Origin: Spirochaetales bacterium
GTDB lineage: Bacteria > Spirochaetota > Spirochaetia > SZUA-6
Assembly: GCA_003233545.1 (NCBI GenBank)
Contig: QILZ01000144.1
Span: forward strand, 1 to 30,689
Length of the DNA: 30,689 bases
Reading direction: 5' to 3'
This document shows positions 8,738 to 16,257 of the stretch, piece by piece; position 1 is the first letter of the stretch, and the number at the start of each line of letters is the position of its first letter. The position numbers and the translations under genes were made by a program. The notes under the pieces were generated by a model, which was not told where the DNA came from, did no database searches, and was given only the letters and a program-made list of their open reading frames with translations.

Positions 8738-9499
8738 CTATTCGCTTCCAAGGTAAGCCTCCAGTACGCGCTGATCTTTCTGTACCTCTTCGGGAGTACC
8801 CTCTGCAATTTTTTCACCGAAATTCAATACCGTTACCCGGTCGGAGAGATTCATGAGCATTTTAACATCATGACTTATAACAACAATGGTTACTCCCATT
8901 TTCTGCACCCGTGCAATAATATTTTCTATCAGTCCGGTCTCCTGTGCTCCCATTCCGCTGTTCGGTTCGTCGAGAAGAAGCATTCCGGGTTCGGAAATCA
9001 TTGCACGCGCTATCTGGACAAACTGCCTTTCCGCCCATACAAGATCCGCACCCCAGCGTTCCGCATCATTTTCCATATCTATTATCTTAAGGGTCTCCTT
9101 TGCTCTCCCTCTGATCTCCGTTTCCCTGCTGCTTTTCCGGAATGGCAGGCGAAGGAATGTATCTGCGTAATCTTTTGCCTTAAAATCGAATATTCCCAGC
9201 ATTATATTCTCCAGGACTGTCAGGCCTGTTACAACTTTACCTGCCTGAAATGTTCTTCTTATCCCCATATTCGCTATCAATTCCGGATCCAACCCGGTAA
9301 TTTTATGATTATCATATGTAACTTCACCGGTATCCGGCTTTAAAAGGCCTGTAATACAGTTAAACAATGTTGTTTTCCCGGATCCGTTCGGGCCGATAAT
9401 ACCATGTATCCGTCCCTTTTTTATATCAAAGCTCACATCGCAGAGCGCCTGTATTGCTCCGAAAGATTTGTTGATACCCTTAATGGAAAGGCCGATCAT
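8738..9499 (-). CDS. livG: Branched-chain amino acid-type ABC transporter ATPase, LivG family, with altered signature motif (253 aa)
   Basis: A cytoplasmic ABC ATPase with Walker A GPNGSGKTT (36-44), Q-loop RRTFQAGKVVTGLTVLENIMLG (81-102), Walker B MLLLDEPNSGM (173-183) and H-loop VVISHDVKML. The signature, normally LSYGQQR in LivG, reads LVWAERQ here (about 153-159), although the following FVQIARAM is normal. The last residues, EEVQKDQRVLEAYLGSE, are typical for LivG. It is the first gene of the operon; AGGA lies 8 nt before ATG 9499, downstream of a good promoter. LivG pairs with LivF as a heterodimer. LivF keeps an intact signature, so one composite ATP site may be degenerate. Confidence 0.92.
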   Translation of the reverse strand: MIGLSIKGINKSFGAIQALCDVSFDIKKGRIHGIIGPNGSGKTTLFNCITGLLKPDTGEVTYDNHKITGLDPELIANMGIRRTFQAGKVVTGLTVLENIMLGIFDFKAKDYADTFLRLPFRKSSRETEIRGRAKETLKIIDMENDAERWGADLVWAERQFVQIARAMISEPGMLLLDEPNSGMGAQETGLIENIIARVQKMGVTIVVISHDVKMLMNLSDRVTVLNFGEKIAEGTPEEVQKDQRVLEAYLGSE

Positions 9500-9528
9500 A
9501 CTATATCCTGATTATTTTAGTTTAACCT

Positions 9529-9557
9529 ATTGTACGTATACAGACTTTGAGGGTCAA
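9529..9557 (-). promoter_or_regulatory. Sigma70-type promoter of the livG operon
   Basis: On the minus strand TTGACC (9557-9552) and TACAAT (9534-9529) are separated by exactly 17 bp. Transcription would start near 9522, giving a leader of about 25 nt to ATG 9499. This is one of the best promoter matches in the window. Confidence 0.6.
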
Positions 9558-9632
9558 TATGAAAAATTGAATATAGTCTATTAACATTCATTACTGCAGG
9601 TTTTATGGATTATTCAATAATTTTGACTTCCC

Positions 9633-9660
9633 TTGATTAATTTTAAACTTTCGGTAGAAT
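9633..9660 (+). promoter_or_regulatory. Sigma70-type promoter of ackA
   Basis: TTGATT (9633-9638) and TAGAAT (9655-9660) have a 16-bp spacer. The expected start near 9667 gives a leader of about 54 nt; GGGGGA precedes ATG 9721 by 6 nt. The livG promoter lies back to back about 75 bp away, so the two operons share one 221-bp divergent region. Confidence 0.5.
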
Positions 9661-9720
9661 GAAAAAGTGAACAAACCGGCAAAGTATTTTATCTTACCTT
9701 TTTATAACGGGGGAAAATAG

Positions 9721-11058
9721 ATGGATATTCTCACTCTTAACTGCGGCAGTTCGTCTGTAAAGTATCAGCTCTACCACTGGGATTCGAGGGAGGTTCTGGC
9801 AAACGGAATCGTGGAGAGAGTTACAATAGGCGGTTCATTCATAAGCCACTATGCAAAAGGAAAAGGCAGAGTAAAACGCGAACACGAATGTCCTACGCAC
9901 AAAGAGGCAGTTCAGCTAATAACCGAGACACTACTCGACCCGGAAATCGGTGCACTTAAGGATCTTACCGAAATAAAGGCGGTAGGTCACAGAGTGGTTC
10001 ACGGCGGTGAAAAATTTGCCAAATCGATCATTATCAATGAAGAAGCCCTTAATACATTTAAGGAGCTTTCGGATCTTGCACCGCTTCACAACCCTCCGAA
10101 TATCATGGGAATCGTGGCTGCAGGAAAAGTTCTTCCTGATATTCCCCACTGCGCAGTTATGGATACGGCGTGGCATCAGACCATGCCGGAATGTGCCTAC
10201 ATATACGGGCTTCCCTATGAATGGTACGAAAAGTACCGTGTAAGAAGATACGGTTTTCACGGAACTTCTTTTCTCTATGTAGCCAAACGAACCGCGGTTT
10301 TATTAGGTAAAGACCCATTCGAAACAAATCTTGTTCTTCTTCATATCGGAAACGGGGTAAGTGCTAATGCCGTTAAAAATGGAATATCTATCGATACCTC
10401 CATGGGGCTTACACCCTTGGAAGGCCTTATTATGGGAACACGGGCAGGCGATCATGATGCTGCGATCGGATACTACATCATTAAAAAAGAGGGGCTTACA
10501 CCTGAGGAAGTGGAGAAAATTCTCAATAAAAAGAGTGGTGTTCTGGGAATATCAGGTAAATACACCGACCGCAGGGATGTACTGGAAGCGGCAGAAAAGG
10601 GTGATAAGAGATCACGGCTGTCCATCGAGGTAGAATCTTACAGACTTAAAAAATATATCGGCGCCTACCATGCCGCAGCAGGCAGAATAGATGCAGTCAC
10701 ATTTACGGCAGGAGTCGGAGAGATGAGCCCGGTAATCCGGGCAAAGGCCATAGAAGGCCTTGAAAGTCTGGGAATCATAATAGATCCTGAAAAGAACAAA
10801 CTTTCTCATACACATAATGCGGAAACGGATATCACAGGGAAAGGCTCCCGGGTTAAGGTCTTTGTTATTCCTACGGATGAAGAACTTGTTATGACCGAGG
10901 ATACCTATGCACTGCTTAAGGGCAATTATGACAGCCACACGAACTTTACATACTCTTTCCAGAGCAGGGATTATGAAAACAAAGAACGCGCGGAAGCCTT
11001 AAAAGAAGAAATAAAGAAAAACCCGCAGCTTAAAAAAATAGTGGCATCGATACCATAG
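9721..11058 (+). CDS. ackA: Acetate kinase with C-terminal extension (445 aa)
   Basis: It interconverts acetyl-phosphate + ADP and acetate + ATP; cytoplasmic. ASKHA motifs: LNCGSSSVKY with N7, HRVVHGG with R91, MDTAWHQTMP with D148, RYGFHGTS with H180, GTRAGDHD with R241, and the Glu of PTDEEL near 387. Most acetate kinases read GFHGTSH; this one has Phe at 184. The body ends near residue 400, the usual family length, and is followed by a roughly 45-residue charged tail (YDSHTNFTYSFQ to LKKIVASIP) with a probable helix; spirochaete homologues may share it, but I cannot check. No phosphotransacetylase gene is adjacent. pepT follows after 13 nt. Confidence 0.96.
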   Translation: MDILTLNCGSSSVKYQLYHWDSREVLANGIVERVTIGGSFISHYAKGKGRVKREHECPTHKEAVQLITETLLDPEIGALKDLTEIKAVGHRVVHGGEKFAKSIIINEEALNTFKELSDLAPLHNPPNIMGIVAAGKVLPDIPHCAVMDTAWHQTMPECAYIYGLPYEWYEKYRVRRYGFHGTSFLYVAKRTAVLLGKDPFETNLVLLHIGNGVSANAVKNGISIDTSMGLTPLEGLIMGTRAGDHDAAIGYYIIKKEGLTPEEVEKILNKKSGVLGISGKYTDRRDVLEAAEKGDKRSRLSIEVESYRLKKYIGAYHAAAGRIDAVTFTAGVGEMSPVIRAKAIEGLESLGIIIDPEKNKLSHTHNAETDITGKGSRVKVFVIPTDEELVMTEDTYALLKGNYDSHTNFTYSFQSRDYENKERAEALKEEIKKNPQLKKIVASIP

Positions 11059-11071
11059 ACATGGGGGTAGC

Positions 11072-12346
11072 ATGGATATACCGGATAAATACTTAAGAGA
11101 AGACCTGGTAGAGCGGTTTACAAGATATGTAAAGATCGATACGGCCTCGGACAGGCATTCCAAAACATTCCCCACAACAGCAGTCCAGTTCGAACTTGCA
11201 GATATTTTACGAAAAGAACTTATCCGGTTCGGCTTAAAAGATGTTGATGTGGATGATAATTCCTATCTTATTGCAAAACTGCCTTCCAGCTTAAGAAGCG
11301 GAGGCAAAATCATGTCCGGATATGCAGATCCCCCGGTTATCGGTTTAATGGCACATCTCGATACATCGGATGCTGTCCCTGGTAATAATGTCCGTCCTGT
11401 TCTGCATGAAAATTATAACGGAGGGGTAATAAGGCTTAATAACTCCATAGTTCTGGATCCGAAAGAATTCCCGGAACTTAGGACTTACAGAGGAGATACA
11501 GTAATTACCTCCGACGGTTCCACACTTCTCGGAGCCGATGATAAGGCCGGGCTGGCCGAAATAATGACTGCCATTCGTTACCTTACGGAACATCCTGAAA
11601 TACCCCACGGTGAGATAGAGATTATCTTTACCCCAGATGAAGAAACGGGTATGGGTATGTCCCGGTTTCCCCTTAAAAAGGTAAAATCAAAGTACTGCTA
11701 TACCGTGGACGGAGGAGAAGAAGGTTCCATCGAACCCGAGAGTTTTAACGCGTACAAAGTTGCCGTTACATTTCACGGAAGAAGTATTCATATCGGTTAT
11801 GCACGGGGCAAATTGATTAACGCCCTGAATATGGCACGTGATTTTCTTTCGATGCTCCCGGGCGCTGAAACCCCGGAAGCTACAGACGGCAGATTCGGAT
11901 ATTACTGCCCCTTCGAAATATCGGGCAAACTGGACAGAGTTTTCCTCGAGGTATATATTCGGGATTTTGATGATAAGGAAGCTGCAAGACGTATAGAGGT
12001 GATAAACTCGATTGCACAAACAGTAGAAAAAATATACCCCGGAAGCAGGATCGAGGTAAAACCGGAAAAGCAGTATTCCAATATGAAACGGTATATCGAC
12101 AGCGAACCAAGAATAGTTTCCATCCTTGAAAAGGCCGTAGAAAAAGCCGGGGCAAAACCGTTATTAAAATATATAAGAGGCGGCACAGACGGTTCTCAGC
12201 TCAGTGAAATGGGCATCCCCACACCGAATATTTTCGCAGGCGGGTATAATTTTCACAGCAGGCTGGAATGGGTGCCGGTCTCTTCCATGGTAAAGGCAGC
12301 CAGAACATTGATTAACCTTGCTGCATTATGGACTGCGGAAACGTAA
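11072..12346 (+). CDS. pepT: Peptidase T-like tripeptidase (M20B metallopeptidase, 424 aa)
   Basis: A cytoplasmic di-zinc aminopeptidase that removes the N-terminal residue of tripeptides. Metal ligands and catalytic residues are visible: LMAHLDTSDAVPG (His, catalytic Asp), LLGADDKAGLAE (bridging Asp), FTPDEETGMGM (catalytic Glu-Glu), YTVDGGEEGSIEPESFNA (Asp) and the late His in GYNFHSRLEW. The lid domain contains FHGRSIHIGYARGKLINAL. Length is close to the usual 410 aa. The start ATG 11072 follows GGGGGT, 13 nt after ackA, so the two are probably co-transcribed, coupling peptide use to ATP-yielding fermentation. Confidence 0.93.
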   Translation: MDIPDKYLREDLVERFTRYVKIDTASDRHSKTFPTTAVQFELADILRKELIRFGLKDVDVDDNSYLIAKLPSSLRSGGKIMSGYADPPVIGLMAHLDTSDAVPGNNVRPVLHENYNGGVIRLNNSIVLDPKEFPELRTYRGDTVITSDGSTLLGADDKAGLAEIMTAIRYLTEHPEIPHGEIEIIFTPDEETGMGMSRFPLKKVKSKYCYTVDGGEEGSIEPESFNAYKVAVTFHGRSIHIGYARGKLINALNMARDFLSMLPGAETPEATDGRFGYYCPFEISGKLDRVFLEVYIRDFDDKEAARRIEVINSIAQTVEKIYPGSRIEVKPEKQYSNMKRYIDSEPRIVSILEKAVEKAGAKPLLKYIRGGTDGSQLSEMGIPTPNIFAGGYNFHSRLEWVPVSSMVKAARTLINLAALWTAET

Positions 12347-12404
12347 TTACCATATCCGGATACGGAATACAAACCTTCCAAAAAAAATATTTTTATCTTC
12401 CGTT

Positions 12405-12432
12405 TTTACTTCGAACATGATAGAATTAAATT
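12405..12432 (+). promoter_or_regulatory. Possible promoter of the nucleoside transporter operon
   Basis: Two weak alternatives overlap: TTTACT (12405) with TAAATT (12427), 16-bp spacer, or TTCCGT (12398) with TAGAAT (12421), 17-bp spacer. A promoter is expected in this 120-bp gap because the operon downstream is complete. GAGGAG precedes ATG 12467 by 7 nt. No convincing terminator for pepT was seen here. Confidence 0.3.
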
Positions 12433-12466
12433 ATAAAAATCAAAATATACAAAGAGGAGATTCAGG

Positions 12467-13561
12467 ATGAAACGGTTTTTGTCTGTTGCGGTTTTACTTT
12501 TTATAACTGCTGCCTTGATATTTGCAGGCGGCCAGCAGGAAAAGAAAAAGGCGGGAAAACTTAAAGTCGCCTTTATCTATGTGGGGCCTCATAATGACGG
12601 CGGGTGGTCCCAGGCGCACGATAACGGGAGACTATACCTCGAAAAAAATGTGCCCGGTGTAGAAACGGCTTACTCGGAAAGCGTACCGGAAGGTGCACCT
12701 GCCGAAAAAGTTATACGTGATTACGCCAACCGGGGTTACAAGGTTATTTTTGCAACGAGCTTCGGCTTTATGGATCCCATGCTTAATGTTGCCAAAGATT
12801 ATCCCAATGTTGTTTTTGAACACTGTTCGGGATACAAAACTGCAAAAAATATGGGAACATACTTCGGGAGAATGTACGAGCCTGATTATCTTTCGGGTCT
12901 TATTGCCGGTTATATGACCAAGACGAATTATATCGGTTTTGTAGCACCCTTTTCCATTCCCGAGGTAGTTCGTGAAATAGATGCCTTTACCATCGGGGTA
13001 CGCGAGGTAAATCCCAAAGCCGAAGTTCATGTAATATGGACAAACTCATGGTTCGATCCCGTAAAAGAGGCTAATGCAGCCGATACTTTCCTTGCGAATA
13101 ATGCGGATATAATAGCAAGCGGTGTCGATTCTCCGGCTCCTTTACAGGAAGCGGAAAAGAAAGGAAAATACGGCATAGGTTACGACAGCGATATGGCAAG
13201 TTTTGCTCCTAAAGCTGTTTTAACATCGAGAATATGGCATTGGGGTATCTACTATGCCAAGACTGTAAAAGAGGTAAAGGAAGGGACATGGAAATCCACA
13301 CAGTACTGGGGAGGTATGAAAGACGGCATAGTTTCTCTTGCTCCCTACGGTCCGATGGTTCCTGAAAATGTAAAACAGTATGTAGAAAAACGGAAAAAGC
13401 AAATCCTCGACGGAACATACGATCCGTTTATGGGGCCGATTTATGATCAGAAAGGCAGCCTGAAAGTGAAAAAGGGTGAACAGTTAACCGATTCTGAAAA
13501 ACTGAGTCTCCAGTGGTTTGTCAGGGGAGTAATAGGTTCCATACCGAAAAGCGGTTCATAG
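12467..13561 (+). CDS. BMP/PnrA-family substrate-binding protein of a nucleoside-type ABC transporter (364 aa)
   Basis: A periplasmic binding protein of the BMP (PnrA/TmpC, Med) family, whose characterised members bind purine nucleosides. A signal peptide (about 1-20) ends in LIFAGGQQEKKK; there is no lipobox cysteine, so cleavage by signal peptidase I is more likely than lipidation. Family motifs: KVAFIYVGPHNDGGWSQAHDNGR, VPEGAPAEKVIRDYANRGYKVIFATSFGFMDP, GTYFGRMYEPDYLSGLIAGYMTKTNYIGFVA, and a C-terminal GTYDPFMGPIYDQKG. It is the first gene of a transporter operon and is followed by a terminator-like hairpin, the common way to make the binding protein more abundant than the membrane parts. 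Confidence 0.93.
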   Translation: MKRFLSVAVLLFITAALIFAGGQQEKKKAGKLKVAFIYVGPHNDGGWSQAHDNGRLYLEKNVPGVETAYSESVPEGAPAEKVIRDYANRGYKVIFATSFGFMDPMLNVAKDYPNVVFEHCSGYKTAKNMGTYFGRMYEPDYLSGLIAGYMTKTNYIGFVAPFSIPEVVREIDAFTIGVREVNPKAEVHVIWTNSWFDPVKEANAADTFLANNADIIASGVDSPAPLQEAEKKGKYGIGYDSDMASFAPKAVLTSRIWHWGIYYAKTVKEVKEGTWKSTQYWGGMKDGIVSLAPYGPMVPENVKQYVEKRKKQILDGTYDPFMGPIYDQKGSLKVKKGEQLTDSEKLSLQWFVRGVIGSIPKSGS

Positions 13562-13589
13562 ACCAGGAAATTAAGGAAAAACAAGTAAG

Positions 13590-13621
13590 AGTCCCGGTGT
13601 ATTCCCATCGGGGCTTTTATT
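13590..13621 (+). terminator. Intrinsic terminator/attenuator after the binding-protein gene
   Basis: A 10-bp stem with two G-T pairs (13590-13599 with 13606-13615) closes a 6-nt loop, and TTTTATT follows. It lies between the binding-protein stop and the ATPase start (13635), so partial read-through would set the ratio of binding protein to transporter. Confidence 0.7.
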
Positions 13622-13634
13622 AAATCCATACATT

Positions 13635-15155
13635 ATGCCGGATATAGTTGTCGCTTTAAAAAATATAACAAAGAGGTTCCCTGGAGTTACTGCTAATAAC
13701 GGCATTAATTTTGAGCTCCACAAGGGTGAAATTCATACCCTCCTCGGAGAGAACGGAGCCGGCAAAACAACCCTGATGAACATCTTAGACGGTATTTATT
13801 ACCCCGATGGCGGTGAAATTTATATAGACGGCCAAAAGGCGGATATTCACAATCCGGCAGACGCCATGGCAAACGGAATCGGAATGATCCATCAACATTT
13901 TATGCTCGTGGATACTCTTACGGTTCTGGAAAATGTAGTTTTAGGACTTAAATCACAAAAACTCTTCGTTAATAAAAAGGCTGTAGCCGGTAAAATCAGA
14001 GCAATTTCCGATAGGTACAATCTAGGCATCGATCCGTATACCCGGATATGGCAGCTCTCTGTCGGAGAACAACAGAGAATAGAAATCATTAAAACACTCT
14101 TTAAGGGTGCACGAATACTTATCTTAGATGAACCGACTGCTGTTCTTACTCCTCAGGAAGTCAGGACGTCCTTTGATATTTACAGACAGATGATACACGA
14201 GGGAAAATCGATAATATTCATAAGCCACAAACTCAACGAGGTAATGGAAATATCCGACAGGATTACCGTTCTAAGACACGGTGAGGTTATCGGTACGGTA
14301 AAAAGGGCGGAAACTTCTAAAGGAGAACTTGCCAATATGATGGTCGGGAGAGAGATCCTGTTCCGGCTTAAGAGAAAACCGCTTAAAAGAAAAAAGAAAA
14401 TACTCCGTGTGGAAAACGTAAGGGCACTAGATGATAAGAGTCTGCCCGCTTTAAACGGAGTTACATTCGATGTGTACGGCGGAGAGATTTTCGGTCTCGC
14501 AGGGGTTTCGGGAAACGGTCAGAAAATACTGTCGCAGGTAATTACAGGGCTAAGGAAGGTGACATCGGGTAATATATTTATAGAAGACATAAATATCACA
14601 AATGCAAATGCAAAAAAAATCGCCGAACATGGAACGAACTACGTCCCGCCGGACAGGCTGAAAGTGGGGCTCGTTCCGAATCTATCTACCCTGGATAATG
14701 CCATACTGCGCCGTTATAACAAACCCCCTATTTCCAATAATTATTTTATAAATTACAGGGAAGCGGCTGATTACACGGACGAATTAATAAAAGAATACGA
14801 TATAAAGGTACCAAGGAAAGAAGCTCCTGTAAAACTGCTCTCCGGCGGCAACATGCAGAAACTTATACTTGCACGGGAAATATCCGAAAACCCCGAACTC
14901 CTTGTTGTTGTACATCCCACGAGAGGGCTCGATATCGGGGCGACCGAACTTATCAGAAAAGAACTGTTAAAAGAGAGGGATAACGGAGTTGCCATACTCC
15001 TGATCTCCGAGGACCTGGATGAAATCTTCATGATATCAGACAGAATCGGAGTTATTTATGAGGGTCAGATTCTGGGAATCGTTAACATCGAAGATGCCGA
15101 AATAAAAAAAATCGGCCTGCTGATGGCCGGATTAAAGGATAAATCCACGGCATAG
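13635..15155 (+). CDS. ABC transporter double ATPase, nucleoside/sugar type (506 aa)
   Basis: Two ABC domains in one chain energise the importer. Domain 1 has Walker A GENGAGKTT (about residue 38), Q-loop MIHQHFMLVDTLTVLENV, signature LSVGEQQRIEI, Walker B LILDEPTAVLTPQE and switch ISHKLNEV. Domain 2 (from about 255) has the degenerate P-loop GVSGNGQKIL typical of this subfamily, signature LSGGNMQKLILAREI, and HPTRGLDIGA where many homologues have Gln before Pro. ATG 13635 has no clear Shine-Dalgarno; it begins 14 nt after the terminator hairpin. It probably works with the binding protein upstream and the two permeases downstream. Confidence 0.95.
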   Translation: MPDIVVALKNITKRFPGVTANNGINFELHKGEIHTLLGENGAGKTTLMNILDGIYYPDGGEIYIDGQKADIHNPADAMANGIGMIHQHFMLVDTLTVLENVVLGLKSQKLFVNKKAVAGKIRAISDRYNLGIDPYTRIWQLSVGEQQRIEIIKTLFKGARILILDEPTAVLTPQEVRTSFDIYRQMIHEGKSIIFISHKLNEVMEISDRITVLRHGEVIGTVKRAETSKGELANMMVGREILFRLKRKPLKRKKKILRVENVRALDDKSLPALNGVTFDVYGGEIFGLAGVSGNGQKILSQVITGLRKVTSGNIFIEDINITNANAKKIAEHGTNYVPPDRLKVGLVPNLSTLDNAILRRYNKPPISNNYFINYREAADYTDELIKEYDIKVPRKEAPVKLLSGGNMQKLILAREISENPELLVVVHPTRGLDIGATELIRKELLKERDNGVAILLISEDLDEIFMISDRIGVIYEGQILGIVNIEDAEIKKIGLLMAGLKDKSTA

Positions 15156-15193
15156 AAGCTGTTGCAGAATAGTTATTAACCGGGAGGTTAACC

Positions 15194-16255
15194 CTGAGGC
15201 TTGCAAAAAGAGAAACAATAGAAACTCAGACCAAATTTATAACACCTGTTATTTCTATACTTATAGGCCTTACCGCAGGAGGTATTGTTGTTGCCTTTAA
15301 AGGCATTAATCCCTTCACCGCTTACCGGGCACTTATAGTCGGAGCATTCGGAAGCAGTTATACACTTTCGGAAACAATCGTTGCAGCTACACCTCTTATT
15401 CTAATCTCTGCGGGACTCATATTTGTCTTTAAGATGAAATTCTGGAATATCGGAGCCTATGGGCAATACTTAATGGGAGCCGTGTTCAGTTCCTATTTCG
15501 CATTGAACTCACCGGCAGCCGTTTCTCCGCTGCTCCTGCTTACGGTAATGAGCTTCGCCGGAATTATCGGCGGAGCTCTATGGGCTCTAATACCGGCAAT
15601 TTTAAAATTAGTCTGGGAAGTTAATGAAGTTATTTCATCCCTCCTGCTCAACTACATTGCCCTCTTTATACTGAAATACTTTATGTACGGACCATGGAGA
15701 GATCCCAAAAGCCATGGATTCCCCCTCTCCAAGATGTTTCCGAAAAATGCTCAGCTTCCCATAATATTCCCCCATACAAGGGTGCACCTCGGAATTATCT
15801 TCGGTATAGTTGTTGTTATAATAATCTATATTATTATAAACAGAACACAATTCGGTTATGAAAACAGGGTAATCGGAGAAAACAGCACAGCCGCGAGATA
15901 TGCAGGCATAAACATCTTTAAAAATACCATGATAGCAATGGCGTTAAGCGGAGGACTGGCCGGACTTGCTGGGATGGCCCAGGTTTCCGGTGTTATACAC
16001 CTTCTTCAGATCCAGATAAACCCCAACTACGGTTACACTGCAATAATTGTCGCATGGCTCGCCTCTCTTAATCCGATTGCGGTACTGCTCGTTGCCGTAC
16101 TCTTAGGCGGCATCGAAGCCGGAGGCTATCAAATTCAGATGATCATGCACGTCCCTTTCGGCATTGTGGGAGTAATAGAGAGTTCTATTCTCTTTGCACT
16201 GCTCGGAGGAGAAATTTTTAAAACCTACAAAATAAATTTCGGGAGGAAAAAATAA
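15194..16255 (+). CDS. Nucleoside-type ABC transporter permease 1, with CTG start (about 353 aa)
   Basis: The first ATG (15434) cannot be the start: codons 15194-15433 encode the expected N-terminus (RLAKRETIETQTKF, then FKGINPFTAYRALIVGAFGS and SETIVAATPLILISAGL). The frame is open back to a stop at 15170 and contains no ATG, GTG or TTG; CTG 15194 stands 6 nt after GGGAGG (15182-15187), so CTG is the best start. The protein has about eight membrane segments and the family coupling region FGYENRVIGENSTAARYAGINIFKNTMIAMALSGGLAGLAG. The usual NIGAEGQ motif reads NIGAYGQ. It presumably pairs with permease 2. Confidence 0.9.
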   Translation: MRLAKRETIETQTKFITPVISILIGLTAGGIVVAFKGINPFTAYRALIVGAFGSSYTLSETIVAATPLILISAGLIFVFKMKFWNIGAYGQYLMGAVFSSYFALNSPAAVSPLLLLTVMSFAGIIGGALWALIPAILKLVWEVNEVISSLLLNYIALFILKYFMYGPWRDPKSHGFPLSKMFPKNAQLPIIFPHTRVHLGIIFGIVVVIIIYIIINRTQFGYENRVIGENSTAARYAGINIFKNTMIAMALSGGLAGLAGMAQVSGVIHLLQIQINPNYGYTAIIVAWLASLNPIAVLLVAVLLGGIEAGGYQIQMIMHVPFGIVGVIESSILFALLGGEIFKTYKINFGRKK

Positions 16256-16257
16256 CG
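16241..16257 (+). promoter_or_regulatory. Permease 1/permease 2 junction: GGGAGG plus A6 run, non-AUG restart or -1 frameshift site
   Basis: GGGAGG (16241-16246) is followed by six A (16247-16252), the permease 1 stop TAA (16253-16255) and the permease 2 frame, which lies at -1. In frame, the only near-start codons are ATA 16252 (overlapping the stop as ATAA) and ACG 16255. Either restart at a rare codon or slippage on AAA AAA with the upstream purine-rich sequence as stimulator would express permease 2. Confidence 0.5.

Noticed and set aside
12347..12400. Terminator after pepT
   Set aside because: The TATCCGGATA palindrome is short and is not followed directly by a T-run; A8 and T5 runs nearby do not belong to a stable stem.
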